Source: Flavicella sediminum
Lineage (GTDB): Bacteria; Bacteroidota; Bacteroidia; Flavobacteriales; Flavobacteriaceae
Assembly (NCBI RefSeq): GCF_006381105.1
Contig: NZ_VDET01000008.1
Span: forward strand, 62,001-126,000
Length of the DNA stretch: 64,000 nt
Direction: 5' to 3'
The notes below the pieces were generated by a model. The model did no database searches, was not told the DNA's origin, and saw only the letters and a program-made list of their open reading frames with translations. This document shows positions 54,440-64,000 of the stretch, in pieces. The first letter of the stretch is position 1, and the number at the start of each line of letters is the position of its first letter. Made by a program: the position numbers and the translations under genes.

Positions 54440-54940
54440 TTAGGAAAAAAAATCAGCTTTGAAGGCCCATAGATCTGCAAAGAAGTAATAGCAAAACACA
54501 ATTCCCACAATAAGTTTTAGTCCTGTTGAAAACAAGAATCCTATAAACGAACCAACAGCTACTTTAAAAGCGTGCTTTGTTTGTTTTGGGTTGCCTAAGT
54601 ATTCACCTAAGAATGCTCCCAAAAAGGGGCCTGCAATGATTCCGATGGGGCCAAAAAAAAGTCCAACAATCAATCCTAAGGTGGCGCCCCAAACACCTTT
54701 TTTTGTGCCTCCAAATTTTTTTGTACTTAGTATTGGAATGATATAATCTAAAACAGTCACTAGTATGGCAATAAATAAGGTAGTCCATAAAAAGTTCCAG
54801 TTAGTAGGTATAGCATCGGTAAGGTGCAATAATAGAAGTCCAACCCAACCTGTAGGTGGCCCCGGTAATACGGGAAGAAAGGAGCCTATGATTCCTAAAC
54901 TTATAAAAAGAAACCCTAGTATCGCTAAAATAATATCCAT
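54440..54940 (-). CDS. DUF456 family membrane protein
   Basis: Small inner-membrane protein of 166 aa, with about four to five hydrophobic helices and glycine-rich turns: FLFISLGIIGSFLPVLPGPPTGWVGLLLLHL, GTKKGVWGATLGLIVGLFFGPIGIIAGPFLGAFLGEYLG. The LPVLPGPP motif and the glycine-rich repeat are typical of DUF456, whose function is unknown. Its 3' end faces the small RNA terminator. Confidence 0.85.
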   Translation of the reverse strand: MDIILAILGFLFISLGIIGSFLPVLPGPPTGWVGLLLLHLTDAIPTNWNFLWTTLFIAILVTVLDYIIPILSTKKFGGTKKGVWGATLGLIVGLFFGPIGIIAGPFLGAFLGEYLGNPKQTKHAFKVAVGSFIGFLFSTGLKLIVGIVFCYYFFADLWAFKADFFS

Positions 54941-55086
54941 TGTTTTTTATGCAAAGTAAGTTTATTTTTTGTTGAATTAAAAGTGGGGTATGCAATTGTA
55001 CCATTTTAAGGTTAATCAGGTCTATTTCAGGTGTTTTATTATCTATTTAATTGTCGTAATTTCACCAATAATTAAAGTAGCAAATT

Positions 55087-55563
55087 TTGTTTAAAAGAGT
55101 ACTTCTTATTTTTGTGTTTTCTACGTTGGTGTCCTGTGAATTTTTACAAAAAAATATTGGAGCTAAGTTGAGTCCTGTTTCTTTAGATACGGTGGTTGAT
55201 TTTGGGAAGGTAGATCAGTTTCCTGCATTTGCTAGTTGCGATAGTATTTTAGATTTGGATCGTAAAAATAGATGCTTTACAAAAGAATTGTATGCGCATT
55301 TATCCAGTACCTTATTGACGCAAACGTTTCAGGTAAGTGAAAGCATTAATGAAGTGGTGAAAGTAAAATTGGAAATTGATAACTTAGGGAAGTCTACGGT
55401 TGTGAAAATTGAAGCCAGTGATTTGATTTTAAAACAGCTACCTAGTTTGGATAGTTTGATCCGAAGAAGTGTAAAAACATTGCCTCAACTGTTTCCTGCA
55501 CAAAAAAGAGGAATTCCTGTAAAAACGGTATATGAGATACCGATTGTTATTCAGATAGAATAG
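55087..55563 (+). CDS. Small lipoprotein with a TonB-C-like domain
   Basis: Exported lipoprotein of 158 aa with lipobox TLVSC. The mature part (FPAFASCDSILDLDRKNRCFTKELYAHLSSTLL, then KVKLEIDNLGKSTVVKIEASD and GIPVKTVYEIPIVIQIE) resembles the TonB C-terminal fold found in many small Bacteroidetes envelope proteins, including the paired cysteines. The only possible start in the frame is a TTG at 55087, since an upstream stop (TAG 55078) and the absence of any ATG exclude others. Function unknown. Confidence 0.75.
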   Translation: MFKRVLLIFVFSTLVSCEFLQKNIGAKLSPVSLDTVVDFGKVDQFPAFASCDSILDLDRKNRCFTKELYAHLSSTLLTQTFQVSESINEVVKVKLEIDNLGKSTVVKIEASDLILKQLPSLDSLIRRSVKTLPQLFPAQKRGIPVKTVYEIPIVIQIE

Positions 55564-55598
55564 AAAAAGGAGATACAAAACAATTGTATCTCCTTTTT
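55564..55598. terminator. Bidirectional terminator
   Basis: Fifteen-bp stem (AAAAAGGAGATACAA and its mirror, 5-nt loop) between the lipoprotein gene (+) and obgE (-). Confidence 0.88.
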
Positions 55599-55618
55599 TA
55601 TTATTTAAATGGTACTTA

Positions 55619-56611
55619 TTAATTATTAAGCAATGCCCAAATTTTGTCTTTCAACTCCATCAATCCTATTTGTGCTACGGAAGAGAAAAATAAACTAGGA
55701 ACACCTTCTGGAAGTTCCTTTGCGAGTTCTTCTTTTAGTTCGTCGTCCAACATATCACATTTAGAAATTGCTAAAAAACGTTCTTTATCTAAAAGTTCTG
55801 GATTGTGCTTTTTTAATTCATTTAGCAAGACTTTGTATTCAGCCTTTATATCGTCTGAGTCTGCAGGAATTAAGAACAATAATGCAGAGTTACGTTCAAT
55901 ATGTCTTAGAAAACGATGTCCTAAACCTTTTCCTTCAGAAGCACCTTCAATAATTCCAGGAATATCCGCCATCACAAAACTTTGATGATTTCTATAATCA
56001 ACAATTCCTAAATTTGGCTTTAGGGTTGTAAAAGCATAATCAGCAATTTTAGGTTTTGCTGCGGTAATGGCTGCTAATAAAGTAGATTTTCCTGCATTTG
56101 GAAATCCAACCAATCCTACATCGGCTAATAATTTTAATTCCATTTGAAACCAACCGTCAATACCAGGCATACCCGGTTGGGCATATCTAGGTGTTTGGTT
56201 GGTAGATGATTTAAAGTTCCAGTTTCCTAGACCTCCCATACCACCTTCAACTAAAATTTTTTCTTCACCATCTTCAGTAATTTCAAAAAGGATTTCTTGT
56301 GTTTCTGAATCTCGCACAATGGTTCCTAAGGGAACAGGTATGTATTTATCAGCACCATCTTTTCCTGTACTCCTACTTTTACTACCGTTTCCACCATGGT
56401 CTGCTCTACTATGTTTTAAAAAGCGCAGGTGGTGTAATGTCCACATTCCTTTATCGCCTTTTAGTATTACATGTCCTCCACGTCCACCATCACCACCATC
56501 GGGTCCACCTTTGGTAATAAATTTTTCACGGTGTAAATGTGTAGATCCACCTCCACCATCACCAGATGCTGCGTAGATTTTAATATAGTCAATAAAGTTT
56601 CCTTCTGTCAT
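55619..56611 (-). CDS. obgE: GTPase ObgE (CgtA)
   Basis: Ribosome-associated GTPase involved in large-subunit maturation and stress control, 330 aa. The glycine-rich Obg domain ([33 protein letters not shown]) covers residues about 1-155; the G domain has P-loop [31 protein letters not shown] and SKCD. There is no C-terminal OCT extension, as is usual in this phylum. It follows adk by 23 nt. Confidence 0.96.
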   Translation of the reverse strand: MTEGNFIDYIKIYAASGDGGGGSTHLHREKFITKGGPDGGDGGRGGHVILKGDKGMWTLHHLRFLKHSRADHGGNGSKSRSTGKDGADKYIPVPLGTIVRDSETQEILFEITEDGEEKILVEGGMGGLGNWNFKSSTNQTPRYAQPGMPGIDGWFQMELKLLADVGLVGFPNAGKSTLLAAITAAKPKIADYAFTTLKPNLGIVDYRNHQSFVMADIPGIIEGASEGKGLGHRFLRHIERNSALLFLIPADSDDIKAEYKVLLNELKKHNPELLDKERFLAISKCDMLDDELKEELAKELPEGVPSLFFSSVAQIGLMELKDKIWALLNN

Positions 56612-56634
56612 GTTTTCTATAATTTAGTAAGTAC

Positions 56635-57207
56635 TTATAAAGTATCTACTACGTCAGAAATTAGTTGGGTAATAGAGGCAATAGAACCAACTCCGTTAAT
56701 TCCGTAATATTTATTTTGTTTTTCGTAATAGTCTTTTACAATAGCCGTTTTAGTATTGTATTCGTTGAATCTATTGCGAATTTTTGCTTCATCTTGATCA
56801 TCCGCACGTCCAGAAACTTTTCCTCTTTCTAACAAACGTCCTACTAAGATATCTTCTTCAACTTCTAAAGCAACCATACCGTTAATAGTCGCATCTTTTT
56901 TTGCTAAAAAAGCATCTAGTGCGGCAGCTTGATCTTCCGTTCTTGGAAAACCGTCAAAAATAAATCCGTTAGCTTGTGGATTTTTTTCTACTTCTGCTTC
57001 CAACATGTTGATGGTTACTTCGTCAGGAACTAAGTTTCCATTTTCGATATAAGACTTTGCTAATAAGCCAAGTTCCGTATCGTTTTTCATGTTGTAACGA
57101 AATACATCACCTGTAGAAATGTGTACTAAGTTGTATTTGTCTTTTAATACATCTGCTTGAGTTCCTTTTCCTGCTCCAGGAGGGCCGAATAATACAATAT
57201 TCTTCAT
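56635..57207 (-). CDS. adk: Adenylate kinase
   Basis: Interconverts ATP, ADP and AMP; 190 aa, short-lid form. P-loop GPPGAGKGTQ, AMP-binding STGDVFRYNM, GFPRTEDQA and the RADDQDE segment. It follows hpt by 6 nt and precedes obgE. Confidence 0.97.
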   Translation of the reverse strand: MKNIVLFGPPGAGKGTQADVLKDKYNLVHISTGDVFRYNMKNDTELGLLAKSYIENGNLVPDEVTINMLEAEVEKNPQANGFIFDGFPRTEDQAAALDAFLAKKDATINGMVALEVEEDILVGRLLERGKVSGRADDQDEAKIRNRFNEYNTKTAIVKDYYEKQNKYYGINGVGSIASITQLISDVVDTL

Positions 57208-57213
57208 GTTGCT

Positions 57214-57750
57214 TTAATTTGATAATTTATATATATCTGGAAGGTTTCTTCCCAATCCATCATAATCCAAACCATACCCAACAATAAAATGATCAGGGAT
57301 GGAAAAACCGACATAGTCGATATGCAATTCTTTTCTGAAAACTTCTGGTTTAAAGAAAAGTGTTGCCACTTTTAATTGCTTTACTGGTTCCTTTTTTAGG
57401 AGGTCGTACACTGTTTGAAGTGTCGTGCCAGTATCTATTATATCTTCTAAAATAACAACCGTTCTATTGGTTAAATCTTCATTTAAACCTATTAACTGGT
57501 TCACAATACCTGTGGAACTTGTTTTTTCATAAGAAGCCAATTTTAAAAAAGAAATTTCACAATTCCCTTCATAAGACCTCATAATATCTGCAGTGAAAAT
57601 AAAAGAGCCGTTGAGGATGCCAATAAATAATGGAATTTCCTCCTGTAAATCTGTTTTAATTTCTTTAGCCAAGCGTTTAACGGCTAAGTTTATTTTTTTA
57701 CTTTCTATAAAACAATCAAAACTTTTATCGTAAAGTTTAGCTGACTTCAT
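57214..57750 (-). CDS. hpt: Hypoxanthine phosphoribosyltransferase
   Basis: Purine salvage enzyme of 178 aa, converting hypoxanthine/guanine and PRPP to IMP/GMP. The PRPP-binding motif VVILEDIIDTGTTL (residues about 96-109) and the base-binding segment FSIPDHFIVGYGLDYDGLGRNLPDIYKL near the C-terminus are diagnostic. It heads the hpt-adk-obgE run. Confidence 0.95.
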   Translation of the reverse strand: MKSAKLYDKSFDCFIESKKINLAVKRLAKEIKTDLQEEIPLFIGILNGSFIFTADIMRSYEGNCEISFLKLASYEKTSSTGIVNQLIGLNEDLTNRTVVILEDIIDTGTTLQTVYDLLKKEPVKQLKVATLFFKPEVFRKELHIDYVGFSIPDHFIVGYGLDYDGLGRNLPDIYKLSN

Positions 57751-57790
57751 TTTGCAAGGGTACTAAATTTATTTTTACTTGAAATAACAC

Positions 57791-57822
57791 AAAACCGTCC
57801 ACAAAATAATTTGGGACGGTTT
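57791..57822 (-). terminator. Terminator of secDF
   Basis: Nine-bp stem AAACCGTCC (57792-57800) with 57814-57822, followed by TTTTGTG on the minus strand, 21 nt after the secDF stop. Confidence 0.7.
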
Positions 57823-57843
57823 GCTACAGAGTTTCCTCGTATA

Positions 57844-60831
57844 TTATTTCTTTTTTTCTTCTGCTTTTTCAGAAGTATCAAACATAATTGGTGATGCAAT
57901 AAATAGAGAAGAGTAGGTACCTACTACAACTCCAATAATCAATGCAAACATAAATCCTCTAATAGAATTTCCTCCAAATGTGAAGATAGCTAGTAAAACA
58001 ATTAAGGTAGTTAAAGAAGTATTGATAGTTCTTCCTAAGGTACTACTTAATGCTTTGTTTACTACATCACTATATTTCCAGTTTTCATGTAGGTTTGCAT
58101 ATTCTCTAATTCTATCAAATATAACCACGGTATCATTCAATGAGTATCCAACCACGGTTAGAATTGCCGCAATAAATGATTGTCCGATTTCCATATCAAA
58201 AGGCATTACTTTGTAAGCAATAGAAAATATAGAAAGTACAATTAATACATCATGGAATACAGCAGCAACAGCTCCTAAACTATATTGCCATTTTTTGAAA
58301 CGCAATAAGATGTATAAGAAAACAACTAATAAAGATCCGATAATAGCCCATTGAGCAGCCGTTTTAATATCATCTGCAATGGTAGGTTCTACCTTAACAG
58401 CGCTAAATACACCGACTTTTTGTGCGTCAAACCCTCCGTTGAATTCTTCTAAAGTAGTTCCGTCAGGTAGTAAAGATTTTACACCTTCAAATAAAGCCGT
58501 TTGCACTTCTTCATCTACTTTAGGTCCTTCTTCGTTAATTCTATATTTTGTTGTGATTTTTAAGTTGTTGCTAGCTCCATAAGTTTTTACCTCAGGAGAA
58601 CTTCCAAATACTTCTTTTAAGTTACTTGCAACCTCTGTAGGGCTTACTGCTTGTTCAAAACGAACAACATAAGAACGTCCTCCAACAAAATCAACTCCAT
58701 AGTTCAATCCGTTTGTAAACAAAGATCCTAAACCAACGACAATAATAATAGCAGATACGATGTACATTGATTTACGTTTCTTTAAGAAATCAACATTGAT
58801 TGTTGTAAACCATTTTTTAGTAATTCCAGTATTAAATGTCAATGTTTGTCCTTTACCAGAATAAGCATCAATAAATAATCTTGTAATAAAAATAGCTGTA
58901 AATAAAGAAGTAGCAATACCGATCATTAAGGTAGAAGCAAATCCTTTTACAGGACCAGTTCCGAATATAAATAAGATAAGACCTGTTAATAAAGTCGTAA
59001 TATTTGCATCTAAAATAGAAGACAATGCGTTGTTAAAACCGTCACTGATTCCTTCTTTTAAGGTTTTACCTTTTGCCAATTCTTCTTTGATACGTTCAAA
59101 GATAAGAACGTTCGCATCAACCGACATACCAATTGTTAATACAATACCTGCAATACCAGGCAATGTTAACACGGCTCCAAAGGCAGATAAAATTCCGAAT
59201 ATGAATAAAATATTTACTGCCAAAGCAATATCACTAAAGATACCTGCTTTTCCGTAATAGAATACCATCCATACCAATACTAAAATCAAAGCCAATACAA
59301 ATGAAATCATTCCGCTGTCAATAGCTTCTTGTCCTAAAGAAGGACCTACAATTTCCGATTGGATGATATGTGCTGCAGCTGGTAATTTACCTGCTTTTAA
59401 TACATTTGCTAAATCTTGCGCTTCTAATACAGTAAAGTTACCAGAAATAGAAGTTCTTCCTCCTGTAATAGCTGTATTTACACTTGGAGCAGTATACACA
59501 TAGTCATCTAAAACCACGGCAACAAATTTCCCTACATTTTCAGTAGTCATTTTTGCCCATAACTTAGAACCTCTAGAGTTCATGGTCATGCTTACTTCAG
59601 GTTTTGTTCCTAATTGATCGTATTCTTGAGAAGCATTTACAATAACGTCTCCTTGAATAGGAGCGATATCTTTTCTGTTTCCTTTAATAGCATATAAATT
59701 AATAACCTCAGTATCTTTAATAGGTTTTGCGTCCCATAAAAATTTAACATACTTTAATTCTGCTGGCAAAAGATCTCTAACTTCTTTCATTGAAAGATAT
59801 TGGTTTACCTTTGCTGTATCAATAACAGAAGCCGATCCAATAATTGAAGAAATTTCATTTTGACTTCTAGGAATTCTAGGGTACAAAACACTAAATAGAT
59901 TATTTACTTGTGCTGCATCAGTAGCTGTAGAATCTTTAACTTCTCCTAATAAATCGTCAATATCACTTCCTTCTTTTTTAGCGTCACTTTGCGTTTCTTC
60001 AGTAGACTCTTGTGCTTTTAAAAGTTCAGTGATTTTTAAATTAGCTGTGTATAAGAATTGTGCTGTTTCTTGGTTAGAGTATACTTCCCAAAATTGTAAT
60101 TCAGCAGTAGATTGTAATAATTTCTTTACACGCTCTATATCTTTAGCTCCAGGCAATTCAATTAAAATACGTCCCGAGTTACCAATACGTTGAATGTTTG
60201 GTTGTGTTACCCCAAACTTATCAATTCTACTTCTTAATACCTCAAAAGCAGTGTTGATTGAGCTACTAATTTCTAAACGAATAGCTTCTTTAGTCTCAGT
60301 ATCTGTTTTTTGGAAATTGATTTTCTCACGAAGCGTTTTGTTTCCAAAAATATCAGGAGCGTTTAATTTCACATCTCCTTTGCTGATTTCATCAAATGCA
60401 GTAAAAAACAAATCTAAATAAGGTGCAGTACTTTGTTTTTGAGCAATGGTAGCTGCTTTTAAAGCTTCATTGAAAACTGCGTTTTTAGAGTTGTTTGAAA
60501 GTCCAATTAAGATATCTTTTACAGATACTTGTAAAGTTGCGTTGATTCCTCCCTTTAAGTCAAGTCCTAAATTGATTTCTTTGTCTTTGATGTCGTTGTA
60601 GCTAAAAGTTACACCGAATTGATCGAAAACAGGAACATTGGCAACTGAATCTAAATAGATTCTTTCGAATTTTGCAAGAGCCCGTCCATCATTTTCATCT
60701 TCTGCATGCGCAATCGCATATTCTTTTGCGTCTTTTTCAACGCCACCAGCTAACCAAGTAAATGAAAGTTGGTACAAACTAACGATTCCAAAAAGGATAG
60801 CGAATAGTTTTATGAGTCCTTTGTTTTGCAT
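57844..60831 (-). CDS. secDF: Fused protein-export membrane protein SecDF
   Basis: Proton-driven accessory factor of Sec translocation; SecD and SecF fused in one 995-aa chain, as is normal in Bacteroidetes. SecD part: first helix, the DLKGGINATLQVSV motif, RIDKFGVTQPNIQRIG, the large P1 domain and VLTIGMSVDANVLIFERIKEEL. SecF part: GVDFVGGRSYVVRFE, and VVGYSLNDTVVIFDRIREY with GRTINTSLTTL near the end. About twelve membrane helices in total. Confidence 0.97.
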   Translation of the reverse strand: MQNKGLIKLFAILFGIVSLYQLSFTWLAGGVEKDAKEYAIAHAEDENDGRALAKFERIYLDSVANVPVFDQFGVTFSYNDIKDKEINLGLDLKGGINATLQVSVKDILIGLSNNSKNAVFNEALKAATIAQKQSTAPYLDLFFTAFDEISKGDVKLNAPDIFGNKTLREKINFQKTDTETKEAIRLEISSSINTAFEVLRSRIDKFGVTQPNIQRIGNSGRILIELPGAKDIERVKKLLQSTAELQFWEVYSNQETAQFLYTANLKITELLKAQESTEETQSDAKKEGSDIDDLLGEVKDSTATDAAQVNNLFSVLYPRIPRSQNEISSIIGSASVIDTAKVNQYLSMKEVRDLLPAELKYVKFLWDAKPIKDTEVINLYAIKGNRKDIAPIQGDVIVNASQEYDQLGTKPEVSMTMNSRGSKLWAKMTTENVGKFVAVVLDDYVYTAPSVNTAITGGRTSISGNFTVLEAQDLANVLKAGKLPAAAHIIQSEIVGPSLGQEAIDSGMISFVLALILVLVWMVFYYGKAGIFSDIALAVNILFIFGILSAFGAVLTLPGIAGIVLTIGMSVDANVLIFERIKEELAKGKTLKEGISDGFNNALSSILDANITTLLTGLILFIFGTGPVKGFASTLMIGIATSLFTAIFITRLFIDAYSGKGQTLTFNTGITKKWFTTINVDFLKKRKSMYIVSAIIIVVGLGSLFTNGLNYGVDFVGGRSYVVRFEQAVSPTEVASNLKEVFGSSPEVKTYGASNNLKITTKYRINEEGPKVDEEVQTALFEGVKSLLPDGTTLEEFNGGFDAQKVGVFSAVKVEPTIADDIKTAAQWAIIGSLLVVFLYILLRFKKWQYSLGAVAAVFHDVLIVLSIFSIAYKVMPFDMEIGQSFIAAILTVVGYSLNDTVVIFDRIREYANLHENWKYSDVVNKALSSTLGRTINTSLTTLIVLLAIFTFGGNSIRGFMFALIIGVVVGTYSSLFIASPIMFDTSEKAEEKKK

Positions 60832-61050
60832 TCTTTTTAATCTTAAATTTTATAAACGTGCAAATATAGTATTTCAAATAAGAAAAGGCAATTTTTTGCT
60901 GTCTTATATTTAAATACTTGCTTTATATCTAATTAGCTTGTTATTTCTATGCTTTTCGATGGTTTATTGCATTTTTTGTTTTAGAATTTTGTTCTAAAAA
61001 TTTGTGTTTTCTGCTTTTGTCATTTTCGTGAAAAACGATAAAAATTTAAT

Positions 61051-61084
61051 AAAAAAAAGAGCAACTCCATTTGGAGTTGCTCTT
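61051..61084 (-). terminator. Terminator of mdh
   Basis: Twelve-bp perfect stem AAGAGCAACTCC (61058-61069 with 61073-61084), 3-nt loop, followed by a T-run on the minus strand, about 24 nt after the mdh stop. Confidence 0.88.
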
Positions 61085-61107
61085 CATTAATTTTATGGAA
61101 TATCGAC

Positions 61108-62034
61108 TTACAATTCTAAAAGAGCATTTGTCTTTTTAACTGCAGCAGCGCTTTCGCCTAATTTTGTTTTTTCAGCGTCGCTTAATTCAATTTCTACAAT
61201 TGATTCAATACCGTTTTTACCTAGTACTACTGGTACTCCAATACATAAATCATTCAATCCATATTCTCCTTCTAGCAAAGTAGAACAAGGGAATATTTTT
61301 TTCGTGTCACATGCAATTGCTTGAACCATAGCAGATACTGCTGCTCCTGGTGCATACCATGCTGATGTTCCTAACATTCCTGTTAATGTAGCTCCTCCAA
61401 CCATGGTTGCTTTGGCTACTTGTCCAAGTTTTTCTTCTGATAAAAATGCGCTAACTGGAACAGAGTTTCTAGTTGCTAATCTTGTCAAAGGAATCATTCC
61501 TGTATCACTATGACCACCAATAACCATTCCGTCAACATCAGAGGCTGGTGCTCCTAAAGCTTCACTTAATCTGTATTTAAAACGAGCACTGTCTAAAGCT
61601 CCACCCATACCAATAATTTGATTTTTAGGTAAACCGGTTGCTTTGTGTGCCAAATAAGTCATCGTGTCCATTGGGTTACTCACAACAATAATAATTGCGT
61701 TAGGAGAATGTGCAATTATATTTTGAGATACCGTTTTTACGATTCCAGCATTGATTCCGATCAATTCTTCGCGAGTCATTCCTGGTTTACGAGGAATACC
61801 ACTTGTAATTACGGCAATATCGCTATTTGCTGTTTTTGTATAATCATTTGTACTTCCTGTAATTTTTGTATCAAATCCATTTAAAGAAGCTGTTTGCATA
61901 AGGTCCATTGCTTTTCCTTCTGCGTAATTTTCTTTAATGTCTACTATTACAACCTCAGCTGCAAAGTTTTTGATGGCAATGTACTCAGCACAACTTGCAC
62001 CAACAGCACCTGCTCCAACAACGGTAACTTTCAT
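61108..62034 (-). CDS. mdh: Malate dehydrogenase (LDH-like type)
   Basis: TCA-cycle NAD-dependent dehydrogenase of 308 aa. N-terminal Rossmann motif [14 protein letters not shown], substrate loop [27 protein letters not shown], and the catalytic His in [13 protein letters not shown]. Length and loop place it in the LDH-like, usually tetrameric group. Flanked by secDF and the sulfatase; it stands alone between its terminator and upstream gap. Confidence 0.96.
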   Translation of the reverse strand: MKVTVVGAGAVGASCAEYIAIKNFAAEVVIVDIKENYAEGKAMDLMQTASLNGFDTKITGSTNDYTKTANSDIAVITSGIPRKPGMTREELIGINAGIVKTVSQNIIAHSPNAIIIVVSNPMDTMTYLAHKATGLPKNQIIGMGGALDSARFKYRLSEALGAPASDVDGMVIGGHSDTGMIPLTRLATRNSVPVSAFLSEEKLGQVAKATMVGGATLTGMLGTSAWYAPGAAVSAMVQAIACDTKKIFPCSTLLEGEYGLNDLCIGVPVVLGKNGIESIVEIELSDAEKTKLGESAAAVKKTNALLEL

Positions 62035-62222
62035 TTTGTTTATATTTAGATGTTTTACTTAAATCTCTGAAGTAAAATTACTAAATAATAGCTAAATAAA
62101 CATGCTTTTGGTAGATAGATTTCTGAAAAAACAGCAACTCTTAAAGCTTTAAAATCAGTAGGATTGTATTGAGGATATGTTATTTATTTCCTATGATTTT
62201 TATCACTTTAGTAAATGAAAAA

Positions 62223-64000
62223 TTATTTTCTTTCTAAGAAATCTTGGTAGCTGTTTTGAGTGATCGCTTTTCCTAAGTCTTCATGTTTTTTTGCATTGTT
62301 TCCTGTTGAAATGATTTCTTTTTTACTTAGGTAGTCGTATACAAAAACATTGTCTTTACTGATGTTTCCAAATCCACGGTTGAATATATAGTGCGCATAG
62401 TGGTTTTTTGAACTTGTAAAAATGTTCTTGCTCCATTCAAATTTAGTGGTGTCTCCTTTTAGTAAAGAAAGTAAAGTATATGGGAAATCAGATTGTGATC
62501 CAAAAGTGTCTACTTGTTCGCTTGTTTTATTGAGTGCACCTCCTATCCATAACATGGGTATGTGGAATTTTTTCGGACTGTTAAAGGCACCTTCGTGCTT
62601 TGGTTGTGCGTGTCCATGGTCTGCCATAATTACAATCAATGTATTTTTCCACCAAGTTTGTTTTTTTGCATGCGCAATAAAATTTCCAATGGTTTTGTCG
62701 GTATAGGCATGGGAGCTTCTGAATTTGTCTGTGTCTGTGGTTTTTCCAAATTTATAGCTGTCTGGAAATTCAAAAGGTTCATGACTGGATAGTGTAAATA
62801 GGGTTTTGAAAAATGGTTGTTTTGTAGTTTCACGATCAAGGTCTTTTGAGAATTTGTTAAAAAGCACATGGTCATGGGCTCCCCATTTTGAATTGTGGTC
62901 TTTGCTATCAAAATCACTTTCGTCAACAAAGTAATCTACTCCACCAGATCTTAAGTAGGTTTTCATATTTCCAAAACTCAAGTCGCCACCATGGTAAAAA
63001 GAGGTGTTGTAACCTAGTTTCTCCATTTCTTTAAATAAAGAAGGAAGCGTTCTGGTTTTGCTTGGTGATTTGATGATGCTTTTGTGTGCTTGCGGGAAAT
63101 AGCCACTTAATATGGCAACCAAACCTTTGTCGCTTCTGTCTCCATTAGCGTAGAAGTTCGTAAAGAACAAGCCTTCTTTTGAAAGTTGGTTTAAGTTTTC
63201 TGTAACGGTGGGTTCTCCATCCAATGCTCCAACTAGTTTGGCGGTAAGACTTTCCCAAATGATTAAAATGACATTGGGTTTGTCTGTGTTTAAAATAGTT
63301 GTAAATCTTGAGTCTATCGGGGCATTGTTTATTAATTCGTTTTCTTGTTGAATCAGTTTTTGAGCTTCTTCTATTGGTGATAATAGGAACGGATTTGTCA
63401 TGTCGTAACTATTAGAGCTAACGGCATTGGCAAAATTCCAAGCGTAGTTTATGGCTGCATGATTTGCATACATTTTATCAGAAAAATAAACATTGCTGTG
63501 ATTGATGGGGGTATTTTGAAGTCCGCCACGCATGATAATAACTAGGGAACCTGTGGTGAGTAGAAGAATAGGGAAATTCCAAATTGATTTTTTGCCAAAG
63601 CTTGAAAATCCTTTGTTAATGACTTTGTTGAAAATGATGCCGCAAAAAATGGAGCTAAGTATCCATGCGCCAATCGTTAAATAAAGTTCAAGAGTTGGGA
63701 CAGAAGCTAGCATTTCTCCTGGGGTATTGATATAGGTTAAAGGAGTTGCATCAAGTCGTATTCCCCACGGGCCATATAAAGCCAAGTCGAATAGCAATAA
63801 TAAAATCATTAGAACAATAAAGATATAGGTGTAGGTCTTTAGTATGTGTTTTAGAAATGTAGTCGAATTAAAAAGAGAGCTAATAGTGATAAGTAAAAAG
63901 GGGATACTAGCAAGGTATGCACTAAAGGCTAGGTCTAACTTGAATCCGTAAATGGGTATTTGTAGAAAGGTAGTAAAATCTAGTTCTGCAGTTTTGCTGG
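62223..64000 (-). CDS. LTA-synthase-like sulfatase membrane protein, 5' end outside the window
   Basis: Inner-membrane phosphoglycerol-transferase-like enzyme. The frame is open through base 64000 on the minus strand, so the ATG at 63809 is internal; the part beyond it still codes for membrane helices (AYLASIPFLLITISSLF), and the visible length is 592 codons. The C-terminal two thirds form an extracytoplasmic sulfatase/alkaline-phosphatase-type domain: NVILIIWESLTAKLVG (nucleophile Thr region), NFYANGDRSDKGLVAILSG, YHGGDLSFGNM, LFTLSSHEPFEFP and VIMADHGHAQP (metal-binding DHG). Gram-negative relatives modify glycans or lipids with phosphoglycerol or phosphoethanolamine; the substrate here is unknown. 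Confidence 0.88.
   Translation of the reverse strand, partial: SKTAELDFTTFLQIPIYGFKLDLAFSAYLASIPFLLITISSLFNSTTFLKHILKTYTYIFIVLMILLLLFDLALYGPWGIRLDATPLTYINTPGEMLASVPTLELYLTIGAWILSSIFCGIIFNKVINKGFSSFGKKSIWNFPILLLTTGSLVIIMRGGLQNTPINHSNVYFSDKMYANHAAINYAWNFANAVSSNSYDMTNPFLLSPIEEAQKLIQQENELINNAPIDSRFTTILNTDKPNVILIIWESLTAKLVGALDGEPTVTENLNQLSKEGLFFTNFYANGDRSDKGLVAILSGYFPQAHKSIIKSPSKTRTLPSLFKEMEKLGYNTSFYHGGDLSFGNMKTYLRSGGVDYFVDESDFDSKDHNSKWGAHDHVLFNKFSKDLDRETTKQPFFKTLFTLSSHEPFEFPDSYKFGKTTDTDKFRSSHAYTDKTIGNFIAHAKKQTWWKNTLIVIMADHGHAQPKHEGAFNSPKKFHIPMLWIGGALNKTSEQVDTFGSQSDFPYTLLSLLKGDTTKFEWSKNIFTSSKNHYAHYIFNRGFGNISKDNVFVYDYLSKKEIISTGNNAKKHEDLGKAITQNSYQDFLERK

Overview
The window is AT-rich DNA from a member of the Flavobacteriaceae (Bacteroidetes). 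Evidence: a complete gldK-gldL-gldM-gldN cluster (type IX secretion and gliding), the exosortase XrtF pair, a fused SecDF, LptE/SecG/TPR/GroESL in the usual flavobacterial order, and promoters of the Bacteroidetes type (TTTG, about 19 nt, TAnnTTTG). The GH106 enzyme and sugar porter at the left edge suggest a polysaccharide degrader, probably marine (inference).

Layout. 1-6.4 kb (+): a sugar porter (cut by the window edge), a YghZ-type aldo/keto reductase and a large GH106 lipoprotein, a small sugar-use locus. 6.4-14.3 kb (-): a DUF975 membrane protein, then the cell-shape cluster mreB-mreC-mreD-mrdA-rodA and purH. 14.5-15.5 kb (+): xrtF and its partner. 15.5-25.2 kb (-): an outer-membrane barrel protein, then miaB, a sigma-54 activator, lptE, a TPR protein, secG, groES and groEL. 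25.4-39.2 kb (+): topA, an arginase-family enzyme, gldKLMN, an FAD oxidoreductase, an ABC-F ATPase, a PLP enzyme and a glucosaminidase/LysM lipoprotein. 39.2-42.4 kb (-): a Spy-like periplasmic protein and an AsmA-like protein.

43.2-52.7 kb: an integrated mobile element of about 9.4 kb in the 3' end of lysS. It is bounded by a 20-bp exact repeat inside a longer (231 bp, about 87% identical) duplication of the lysS 3' end. It encodes a tyrosine integrase, an unknown protein, an excisionase-like HTH protein, another unknown protein and a gene II/X-type replication protein. The left half carries a tight three-gene operon: a PD-(D/E)xK-like nuclease resembling GAPS4a, a GAPS4b-like partner and an NdpA/YejK-like nucleoid-associated protein. 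This is a candidate three-component anti-phage system. Beside it lie a 167-nt nested hairpin (probable structured RNA or replication/packaging signal), two unknown proteins and a decayed duplicate of the rep 3' end.

52.5-64 kb: the restored lysS (with an island-supplied tail and terminator), a promoter-plus-terminator unit that looks like a free-standing small RNA, a DUF456 protein, a small lipoprotein, obgE, adk, hpt, secDF, mdh and an LTA-synthase-like sulfatase cut by the right edge. No rRNA, tRNA, CRISPR array or transposase gene was seen.
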